Origin: Chryseobacterium gleum
GTDB lineage: Bacteria; Bacteroidota; Bacteroidia; Flavobacteriales_D; Sanyastnellaceae
Length of the DNA: 11,772 bases
Direction: 5' to 3'
Assembly: GCA_945878835.1 (NCBI GenBank)
Contig: CAMCUG010000026.1
Location: 1 to 11,772 of the forward strand
Part shown: piece after piece, positions 5,537 to 11,772 of the stretch
Numbering within the stretch: position 1 is the first letter of the stretch
Layout of the letters: every line of letters begins with the position of its first letter
The notes under the pieces: model-generated
Databases searched by the model: none
What the model was told of the DNA's origin: nothing
What the model saw: only the letters and a program-made list of their open reading frames with translations
Translations under genes and position numbers: made by a program

Positions 5537-8512
5537 ATGCGCAAGATATTTTTTGGTCTTTCTTTGTTTTTGTCTCTTTCAATATGGGGACAAAGTAACA
5601 TCGAGCGAAACTATGATCCTTTGGAAGTTAGACTCTATCAATCTGAAGAGGCCTATCATTCCGACAAACAAATGACTCTATCGAATTCTTCTGTTTGGAA
5701 GGCGTTTCAAGGAGCGCATTCTAAATGGACTTCGCTCTTTAATGAGAGAACGGGAATGCCGACAAAGGCTTTCGGAAATCCGATTGAAGCAATAGGCTCT
5801 ACCGATACTGAAAGAGCCACTTCATTTTTGAATGAAATGAATCAGTCTTTTTCTGCTGGAACGATTCTGCTCTCCGCGAGACCAGAAATAAAGACTAGTA
5901 AATTCACAAACGTTGTTTTTGATCAGACTTTCAGTGGAATGAAAGTTTTGTTTAGTAAGGCTTCCGTGAAGTTGGTGAATGGGAAAGTGGTTCAATTCGC
6001 TTTCGGTGTTCATCCTGATATTCAATTGGAGGAGAGGCCTGTCATAGGATTGCAGCAAGCTAGATTAGCTGCCTTACAAGGAATTACCTCAACCATTGAA
6101 ATTATTCGATCAACGGGTGATATCTCAATTTTACCTGTACCTAAAGCTAGTTCGTTTGAGTATCGTAAAATTTACACAGTAACTGTTTCAACTCGCAACT
6201 CTCAAAATGTTCCGCAACGTTACCTTACATACATTGACGCGCTTACAGGAAAAATATTAATGCGAAAGAACTTGGTTTGCCATGCTGACGGTGGTCCCAA
6301 AAAAACTGGAGGAGAGGAGCTTGTTGTTGACGTACAAGTTAACGGAGATGTTTACATGACCAATCCATATGGTGTAGTCACAAATGAAGGATTAAACAAT
6401 ATATACGTAACAGTGTCGGGAACTGATTATGGCACGGATATAAACGGATCTGGAACCTTACCTGTTAACGCTGGTACCAATGCAATTGTAAGACTTGAGG
6501 GGCCATGGAGTTCTGTGAATACAAACGGAACAATTCCACAAAAGAATGTAACGCTTCAGGCTGGCTTAAACATTATTGATATGAATACAGCTGCTAATGT
6601 TCGTGAACTTTCTGCATATAAAAGTGTGAATCGTATTCACGACCATTGCAAAAGTTGGATGCCAACTTTTACAGGAATGGATTTCCAACTTACAACCAAT
6701 ATCGACTTAACTTCTGGAGATTGCAATGCCTTTTATGATGGCAGTTCAATTAACTTTTATGCGATCGGCAATGGTTGTAACGCGACAAGTCTTTTATCAG
6801 ACGTCGTATTTCACGAATACGGTCACGGAATTAACGATAACTATTACCAAAGCCAAAGTTCATTTTTTTTCAATGGTGCTGTTGGAGAGGGTTATGCTGA
6901 TTATTGGGGAATTTCTTTAGGCAACAGCCCAGTAGTAGGTGTTGGTTTCTATACAGACAACGAAGATGGTATAAGAAGATATGATACCGAGCGTAAGGTT
7001 TATCCGCAAGATATAGTAGGAGAGGTACATGCAGATGGAGAAATAATTATGGGTGCTTGGTACGACACGCACTTATTAATGGGTGGAGATTGGAATAATA
7101 CAATGCCATTATTTGTTGAAGCCTACGCAGGTTTGCAAGCTGAAACTGCGGACGGAAACGAAGGAGAGGCATTTACTGATATTTTGTTAGATGTTTTACT
7201 CGCAGACGACAACGACGGAGATATCACAAACGGAACTCCAAATGGGAATGCCATTGTTCAAGGATTCTATTTGCATGGCATTACATTAATCTCACCAGCT
7301 GTCATAAATCACACACCACAGGCTTTCGCAAATCCTATTGTGCCGATTACACTTACTGCAGATTTAGATTTATTCTTTCCATATACACAGTACTTATCTG
7401 ATGTAAACTGTCATTACCAAGTGAATAATGCACCATGGCAAACGGTGGCCATGACCGACGCATCGGGATCTTTTGAAACCAACTTTGACGGTTTTGCTCC
7501 GGGAACAATTTTGAAGTATTACTTCACCGCGAGCGATGTAAATGGCTCTGTTGGAACTGTTAATCCAGTTGGGGCGCATCAAACTTTGTTTCCAACACTT
7601 CCGCATATTATGTTAATTGGTGTGAACGAAGTTGGACGTCACGATTGTGATAATAATGAAGATTGGGGCACATGGCAAACAGGTGTTGCTGGTGACAACG
7701 CAACAACAGGAATTTGGTTGTTGGAAATTCCAATTCCAAGCGTAACAGTGGATGTCGCAACTGGAACTATTGTCCAAACAGGCGATCAAGTAACTCCAGC
7801 AGGTGAATATTGCTTCTTCACCGGAAACGGAACCGTAGGGGGTGGAATTGGAGAAAATGATGTAGACGCAGGAAGAACAACATTACAAACCACAACAATC
7901 GATCTTTCAAGTTTCATTAATCCCGTGATTAGCTACTACCGCTGGTACACAAACAGCCCTCCAGGTGGCGCAAATCCGGGAGCAGATTACTGGCAAGTTA
8001 GAATGAGTAACAACAACGGATCTACTTGGACCTATGTTGAAAATACAAAAACTAGCGATATGCGTTGGAGAAGAAACGCTTTCCATGTAAGTGATTACAT
8101 GACTCAAACCGCACAAATGAAACTTCAATTTATTGCGAGCGACAGCCTTCGTCCAACAGTGAATTTAAATGGAGGATCCTTGGTAGAAGGTGCATTAGAT
8201 GACTTCATTGTTTATGAAGATGTTATTATTGGTGTGGAAGAGAATACAGTATCAGTATTCAATGTGACTGCTTTCCCTAATCCAACAACTGAAGCTACGC
8301 GTATTCAATTCCAGCTTTCAAAACTGGAGTCTATAGAGGTGTTAGTATTAGACGCAGTTGGAAGAACCATTCATTCAATTCCTGCTCGTGAATATGGAAT
8401 GCAACTGCAGAACATAACCATTCCATCTGAGAAATGGGCAAAGGGAAGTTATCAAGTTGTTCTTCGCAGCAACAGAAATAATATCAGTACGATTCAAATA
8501 ATTAAAGACTGA
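5537..8512 (+). CDS. Secreted M36 (fungalysin-type) metalloprotease with T9SS sorting domain
   Basis: A 991-residue secreted zinc endopeptidase. Residues 1-19 form a signal peptide ending WGQ. About 50-250 is an FTP/PepSY-type propeptide (RTGMPTKAFG, then FSGMKVLFSKASVKLVNG), which normally inhibits and chaperones the enzyme. The M36 catalytic domain spans roughly 255-585, with H426-E-Y-G-H430 supplying two zinc ligands and the base, and GEGYADYWG whose Glu451 is the third ligand. A DDNDGDITNGTPNG stretch near 554-568 may bind calcium. Around 590-690 and 695-895 are beta-rich accessory regions. The last about 80 residues, starting AFPNPTTEATRIQF (P914-N-P916) and ending STIQIIKD, are a type A T9SS sorting domain, so the protein should cross the outer membrane and be released or anchored there. 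Likely role is extracellular protein digestion. The hairpin at 8543 ends the unit. Confidence 0.95.
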   Translation: MRKIFFGLSLFLSLSIWGQSNIERNYDPLEVRLYQSEEAYHSDKQMTLSNSSVWKAFQGAHSKWTSLFNERTGMPTKAFGNPIEAIGSTDTERATSFLNEMNQSFSAGTILLSARPEIKTSKFTNVVFDQTFSGMKVLFSKASVKLVNGKVVQFAFGVHPDIQLEERPVIGLQQARLAALQGITSTIEIIRSTGDISILPVPKASSFEYRKIYTVTVSTRNSQNVPQRYLTYIDALTGKILMRKNLVCHADGGPKKTGGEELVVDVQVNGDVYMTNPYGVVTNEGLNNIYVTVSGTDYGTDINGSGTLPVNAGTNAIVRLEGPWSSVNTNGTIPQKNVTLQAGLNIIDMNTAANVRELSAYKSVNRIHDHCKSWMPTFTGMDFQLTTNIDLTSGDCNAFYDGSSINFYAIGNGCNATSLLSDVVFHEYGHGINDNYYQSQSSFFFNGAVGEGYADYWGISLGNSPVVGVGFYTDNEDGIRRYDTERKVYPQDIVGEVHADGEIIMGAWYDTHLLMGGDWNNTMPLFVEAYAGLQAETADGNEGEAFTDILLDVLLADDNDGDITNGTPNGNAIVQGFYLHGITLISPAVINHTPQAFANPIVPITLTADLDLFFPYTQYLSDVNCHYQVNNAPWQTVAMTDASGSFETNFDGFAPGTILKYYFTASDVNGSVGTVNPVGAHQTLFPTLPHIMLIGVNEVGRHDCDNNEDWGTWQTGVAGDNATTGIWLLEIPIPSVTVDVATGTIVQTGDQVTPAGEYCFFTGNGTVGGGIGENDVDAGRTTLQTTTIDLSSFINPVISYYRWYTNSPPGGANPGADYWQVRMSNNNGSTWTYVENTKTSDMRWRRNAFHVSDYMTQTAQMKLQFIASDSLRPTVNLNGGSLVEGALDDFIVYEDVIIGVEENTVSVFNVTAFPNPTTEATRIQFQLSKLESIEVLVLDAVGRTIHSIPAREYGMQLQNITIPSEKWAKGSYQVVLRSNRNNISTIQIIKD

Positions 8513-8542
8513 ACCTTCGAATAATATTCGTTTTACTATTCG

Positions 8543-8577
8543 TAATAATCGCTGCCTCGTGCGGCGATTATTATTTT
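8543..8577. terminator. Hairpin terminator between convergent protease and acyltransferase genes
   Basis: TAATAATCGCTGC (8543-8555) pairs with GCGGCGATTATTA (8561-8573): 13 pairs, one T-G wobble, and a CTCGT loop. TTTT follows on the plus strand, so it best suits termination of the M36 protease transcript. Its 3' arm contains the stop codon of the minus-strand acyltransferase. In the minus direction no T-run follows, so bidirectional function is only possible, not shown. Confidence 0.7.
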
Positions 8578-9137
8578 AAAAGCTTTTTAACGAAAACGGC
8601 AGGATTTCCGGCCCATACTTCGTTTTCAGGAATGTTTGTTCGAACAACACTTCCAGCACCAACAACGGCAAAATCGCCAATGTTAACGCCTTTCATAATG
8701 GTACTATCGGCTCCTATGAAAACATATTGGCCAATATGAATAGGGGAGGTCTTTGCATTTGAATCGATATCGATTGTTCTCTGTTCGATGGAAGTGGGAT
8801 GGAAATCGGTGTCCCAAATTTTGCAATTTCCTCCTACAATGGTGTGGTCGCCAATTGAAATTTCTTCGCGACAACAAATGGTTGAATTGGAAAATCCGAC
8901 ATCTTCACCAATTGTGAGATTTGCATTTTTTCCAATCATAATAGAAGAGGAAGAGCCGCTTCCAATGATATTCGCGAATCGGTGTGAATTTACTTGGAAG
9001 TCTGCACCCAATTTGAAAGTGCCTTTATTCGAAACGAATAGAAATCCGTAACAGTGAACTTTCCAAAAGGCCACACCATGGAGAGTTAACCAAAAGGCGT
9101 TGAGAGGCCAATAAAGTATATAGAGTAGTGTCTTCAA
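8571..9137 (-). CDS. Hexapeptide-repeat (LbH) acyltransferase, probable O-acetyltransferase
   Basis: 188 residues from TTG 9137. From about residue 66 it is a left-handed beta-helix of hexapeptide turns (IMIGKNANLTIGEDV, ISIGDHTIVGG, IHIGQYVFIGADSTIMKGVNIG), ending VWAGNPAVFVKKL, the usual closing element of WbbJ/LacA-type acetyltransferases. DTDFHP places His113 at the position of the catalytic His of that family. Such enzymes usually transfer acetyl from acetyl-CoA to a sugar hydroxyl. Next to GDP-fucose synthase, the likely target is a surface-glycan sugar (inference). The first about 35 residues are hydrophobic and aromatic and may lie on the membrane. No ATG exists before the helix. The TTG sits immediately after the fcl TAA, in the same frame, so re-initiation by ribosomes finishing fcl is the simplest explanation. 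Family certain, acceptor unknown. Confidence 0.87.
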   Translation of the reverse strand: MKTLLYILYWPLNAFWLTLHGVAFWKVHCYGFLFVSNKGTFKLGADFQVNSHRFANIIGSGSSSSIMIGKNANLTIGEDVGFSNSTICCREEISIGDHTIVGGNCKIWDTDFHPTSIEQRTIDIDSNAKTSPIHIGQYVFIGADSTIMKGVNIGDFAVVGAGSVVRTNIPENEVWAGNPAVFVKKLLK

Positions 9138-10202
9138 TTAATGTTTTGCATTTGCTGAATTTTCAAGATACCACTGATAAACACGTCTAATGCCTTCTTG
9201 AAGGGAAACAGCATGATTAAAACCGAGTGAATGCAGTTTGGAAACATCCGTGAGCTTTCGCATTGTTCCATCAGGTTTTGACGAATCAAAATAAAAATCA
9301 CCTGTATATCCAATTACTTCAGCAATTAATTTTGCTAAATCTTCTATCGAAATTTCCTCTCCAGTACCAATGTTGATGTGTGTATTCCTAACTTCTTCCT
9401 CCGAGTTAACGAGATCTGAAAAATCAACATTTTCCATGATGTAAATGCATGCATTTGCCATATCCTCTGACCACATAAACTCACGCATAGGCTTACCAGA
9501 ACCCCAGATGTTAACGACTCCATCAGACACGCCAATTGATTTCAAATATTGTAAAGCTTTCAAATAGTCTCTTTCATTTAAATCTGAGAGAATGGTTTCT
9601 GTGTCATTTTCTTGAAGGCATTTGGCAAGGTAAATTTTTCTTAGGAGGGCCGGTAACACATGTGATTTCTCGAAATTAAAATTATCACCAGGACCGTACA
9701 AGTTTGTAGGCATTACCGAAATGAAATTCGTTCCGTATTGGAGGTTATAACTTTCGCACAATTTAATTCCTGCAATTTTCGCAATAGCGTACGGCTCATT
9801 CGTGTATTCCAATTCACTGGTTAAAAGTGAATTTTCGCATAAGGGTTGCGGTGCGTTTTTTGGATAAATACAGGTGCTTCCAAGAAACAATAATTTTGTG
9901 ACTCCAGACTTGTGTGCACTTGAAATAACGTTATTTTGAATATTAAGGTTTTCGATAAGAAAATCAGCACGATATGTATTGTTTGCAAGAATTCCGCCCA
10001 CTTTTGCGGCAGCTAAAAATACAAATTCAGGCTTTTCATGAAGAAAAAAACGTTCGACTTCTTGATTATCTAATAAGTTTAATTCAGATCTGTTTTTTAA
10101 GATTAAATTATTGAATCCACATGATGAAAGTCCTTTAACAATCGCTCTTCCTACCAAGCCATTGTGACCAGCAACAAATATTTTCGCGTTGATATTCATC
10201 AT
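9138..10202 (-). CDS. fcl: GDP-L-fucose synthase
   Basis: This NADPH-dependent short-chain dehydrogenase epimerises and reduces GDP-4-keto-6-deoxy-D-mannose to GDP-L-fucose, a glycan precursor. From ATG 10202 it has 354 residues. AGHNGLVG with G12, G15 and G18 is the nucleotide-binding loop. Ser109, Tyr138 and Lys142 (YAIAK) form the catalytic triad, and Cys111 and His181 match the acid/base residues. All are offset by exactly two from E. coli Fcl (S107, Y136, K140, C109, H179). It is longer than the E. coli enzyme (321) because of an insert at about 188-225 after the ALLRK segment, as seen in other Bacteroidota forms. A TTG at 10232 extends the frame but lies upstream of the predicted transcript start; ATG 10199 is an alternative. 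The partner gene gmd is not in the window. Confidence 0.95.
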   Translation of the reverse strand: MMNINAKIFVAGHNGLVGRAIVKGLSSCGFNNLILKNRSELNLLDNQEVERFFLHEKPEFVFLAAAKVGGILANNTYRADFLIENLNIQNNVISSAHKSGVTKLLFLGSTCIYPKNAPQPLCENSLLTSELEYTNEPYAIAKIAGIKLCESYNLQYGTNFISVMPTNLYGPGDNFNFEKSHVLPALLRKIYLAKCLQENDTETILSDLNERDYLKALQYLKSIGVSDGVVNIWGSGKPMREFMWSEDMANACIYIMENVDFSDLVNSEEEVRNTHINIGTGEEISIEDLAKLIAEVIGYTGDFYFDSSKPDGTMRKLTDVSKLHSLGFNHAVSLQEGIRRVYQWYLENSANAKH

Positions 10203-10220
10203 AATCCAATTTGGGTGAGG

Positions 10221-10228
10221 CAAACTTA
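10221..10228 (-). promoter_or_regulatory. Candidate -7 promoter element for fcl
   Basis: Read on the minus strand, TAAGTTTG fits TAnnTTTG exactly. The implied start near 10216 leaves about 14 leader bases before ATG 10202 and excludes the TTG at 10232 as start codon. A matching -33 TTG is not obvious. Confidence 0.5.
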
Positions 10229-10294
10229 ACAATTATTTGTTTGAAAGAACATATAAATCATCTGTATTAATAGTGATTTCAAGCGTTTTTTTCT

Positions 10295-10302
10295 TATTTT
10301 TG
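10295..10302 (+). promoter_or_regulatory. Candidate -7 promoter element for the outer-membrane protein gene
   Basis: TATTTTTG matches TAnnTTTG exactly, about 22 bases before ATG 10324, with transcript start expected near 10307. It forms a divergent pair with the fcl -7 element in a 121-base gap. No clear -33 TTG is present. Confidence 0.5.
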
Positions 10303-10323
10303 CAGTCTATAAGAATTAGCAAG

Positions 10324-11772
10324 ATGAAATATTTTTTTACTTATCTACTTTTGACGTTTTCAGTTTTTGCGTTTTCGCAAAGAGACGTTAAGAAATTGGA
10401 AACTTCATTTGACTTTGGCTTCGGAAACCATTTCGGTCTTCGTCAAATCGAAGAGGGGTTCAATGTTAATGAGTTAACAGCTTCGAATGTTACTTTAGGT
10501 TTGATGAATTACTTTACCAACAACAAGTTCGGAGGAAGGTTGGAATTGTCTTACGACAAAATGGTGAACAACTCGCTTTCTAGTCCATTTCAAACGAATT
10601 ATTTCAGATCAACGTATTACTTAAACGCAAGTTTGAAGAATATTTCGGGTTGGGGGAATTCAAATAGAGTCGTTAAAGGCAAGAAAACTTTCTGGCAGGC
10701 TTTTGATATTGATTTAGGTATTGGTTTGGGTTATTCAGCAATGAAGAGTAGCGCATATCCTACCACTGAGAGTCCCTTTCTGCCTAAAGCTGACGACATG
10801 CTTAACATCAGTTTCCGTTTTGCGCCAAGTATTGAGATCAGTGAAAATGTCAAATTATTTGCCTCATACACGCGCATCAATCACTCTGCACAGTCATCTA
10901 CGTTCGACTTTACCAATTCAATTGACAATACGGCTTTCAAAGGGGCTTTCAGAACGTTGAATGTTGGCATTAGATACACACCAAATACAGAACGTACTTA
11001 CGATGGAAAATCGAAAGATGCTCACAAAAAGTTGCACTTTTTTACTTCATTCGATGCATCTTTTGGAAACCACTTCGCTGGAAAAACTCAAGTTGAATCT
11101 GCGAAATTCAAAGGCGGCGCCATTGGGCATTTGAATATTGGAGCGAATCACAAGTTTCCAAATTCGAGACTTTCTGGAAGATTTGACATCGGTTTTGATG
11201 CCTTCAAACAAGCCAAAAACGATCCAACGTTTAGTACCAAATACTTCAGAACTACTTATCAGGTAATTGCAGACATGCGCACACTGCGAGGTTTAAACAA
11301 TGAATCGAACAAAATGGATTTGGCATTCGGGGTAGGTCTTGGTTTCGCAACGTTGTATAACCCAGCGAGTACAAACACAATGAGCGACCTTTTCTTGAAT
11401 GGCGATGATATGTATGCACTAGTTTTTAGTGTGAATCCTTCTTATCGTATTTCGAAATATCTTTCAGTTATTGCAAATGCTACTTTTACGAGCCACTCAC
11501 TTCAATCGAGAACTTGGGATATGCAAGGCGGACAGACTAATAAAGCTTTGAATGGTCGTTTTATGAACTTCAGTGTTGGATTGAGATACCATATAGCTGA
11601 TAGAAGAATCAATTACACTACCGAAATTACAAATCGAATTCCTCGCGTTTTGTCTATTGATGCCGCAGTCGGAAGTCATTTTGGAGGATCTCCAGTTGGA
11701 AGCAACTTTAATCTTTCCCCAATACCTGGAAAGCATATTGCTGTTGGATTAAATCATCCGTTTATTAATCCA
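10324..11772 (+). CDS. Outer-membrane beta-barrel-type protein with internal tandem repeats, 3' end outside window
   Basis: The frame is open from ATG 10324 to the last base (483 codons), so the end is missing. Residues 1-19 are a signal peptide ending FAFSQ, with cleavage near Q19. The rest alternates polar and aromatic/hydrophobic residues in short strands with Gly, Asn and Tyr at turns (DIDLGIGLGYS, SIEISENVKLFASYT, LNVGIRYT), the look of an outer-membrane beta-barrel. No transporter plug, OmpA peptidoglycan motif or T9SS tail is visible so far. Two complete repeats of about 205 residues and the start of a third are present: FGNHF at 33-37, FGNHF at 247-251 and VGSHF at 449-453. It is transcribed divergently from fcl. 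I do not recognise a named family; function is unknown. A surface beta-sheet protein other than a barrel is an alternative. Confidence 0.8.
   Translation, partial: MKYFFTYLLLTFSVFAFSQRDVKKLETSFDFGFGNHFGLRQIEEGFNVNELTASNVTLGLMNYFTNNKFGGRLELSYDKMVNNSLSSPFQTNYFRSTYYLNASLKNISGWGNSNRVVKGKKTFWQAFDIDLGIGLGYSAMKSSAYPTTESPFLPKADDMLNISFRFAPSIEISENVKLFASYTRINHSAQSSTFDFTNSIDNTAFKGAFRTLNVGIRYTPNTERTYDGKSKDAHKKLHFFTSFDASFGNHFAGKTQVESAKFKGGAIGHLNIGANHKFPNSRLSGRFDIGFDAFKQAKNDPTFSTKYFRTTYQVIADMRTLRGLNNESNKMDLAFGVGLGFATLYNPASTNTMSDLFLNGDDMYALVFSVNPSYRISKYLSVIANATFTSHSLQSRTWDMQGGQTNKALNGRFMNFSVGLRYHIADRRINYTTEITNRIPRVLSIDAAVGSHFGGSPVGSNFNLSPIPGKHIAVGLNHPFINP
10390..11772 (+). repeat. Three diverged tandem repeats within the outer-membrane protein gene
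   Basis: Unit 1 covers about residues 23-234 (10390-11025), unit 2 about 235-436 (11026-11631), unit 3 begins near 437 (11632) and is cut by the window. Units 1 and 2 share, in order, KKL...SFD.xFGNHF, KYFR/NYFRxTY, the D-L-G-V/I-GLG strand, GDDM/ADDM followed by a strand pair ending in SY/SE-ISxxxS/K, and N-V/S-VGLRY/VGIRY near the end. The similarity is at the protein level only, so the duplication is old. Confidence 0.75.

Noticed and set aside
6863..6870. Run of eight Ts inside the M36 protease gene, a possible phase-variation tract
   Set aside because: It encodes Ser-Phe-Phe-Phe within the conserved catalytic region between HEYGH and GEGYAD, and the run is short for slippage control.
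8788..9051. An 87-codon open frame on the plus strand inside the acyltransferase gene
   Set aside because: The opposite strand encodes well-formed hexapeptide turns; the plus-strand product shows no family motif.

Overview
The window looks like chromosomal DNA from a Bacteroidota bacterium, most likely a member of the Flavobacteriales. The evidence is a secreted M36 protease ending in a type IX secretion (T9SS) sorting domain, several copies of the Bacteroidota-type -7 promoter motif TAnnTTTG at plausible gene starts, no clear Shine-Dalgarno sequences, and AT-rich DNA. I cannot name a genus. No phage, insertion sequence, CRISPR array or defence system is visible, and most of the window is ordinary core genome.

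Layout. At 1-1377 (+) lies the 3' part of a subtilisin-family (S8) serine protease whose start is outside the window. It converges, with one base between the stop codons, on a compact minus-strand operon at 3294-1379: a small lipoprotein of unknown function, a TauE/SafE-family (TSUP) membrane transporter, MoaD and MoaE (the two molybdopterin synthase subunits). Junctions are 1-base or ATGA overlaps. Upstream, also on the minus strand, are an initiator tRNA-fMet (3503-3431) and tRNA-Arg(CCG) (3397-3326), with a strong intrinsic terminator hairpin between them. Divergently on the plus strand are era (ribosome-assembly GTPase) and ispE (isoprenoid-pathway kinase), one base apart. A 54-codon coiled-coil gene with no recognised function follows at 5316-5480, then a 991-residue secreted fungalysin-type metalloprotease with a T9SS tail (5537-8512).

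A hairpin at 8543-8573 separates it from a convergent minus-strand pair: GDP-L-fucose synthase (fcl) and a hexapeptide-repeat acyltransferase. These suggest a surface-polysaccharide locus. The acyltransferase has no ATG: it begins at TTG directly after, and in frame with, the fcl stop. Divergent from fcl, an open frame runs from 10324 off the right edge. It encodes an exported outer-membrane beta-barrel-type protein built from about 205-residue tandem repeats, two complete and a third beginning.

The items most worth a second look are the tandem-repeat outer-membrane protein, the terminator abutting tRNA-Arg, the in-frame TAA-TTG junction between fcl and the acyltransferase, the small coiled-coil gene, and the S8 protease with Thr in place of the usual oxyanion-hole Asn.
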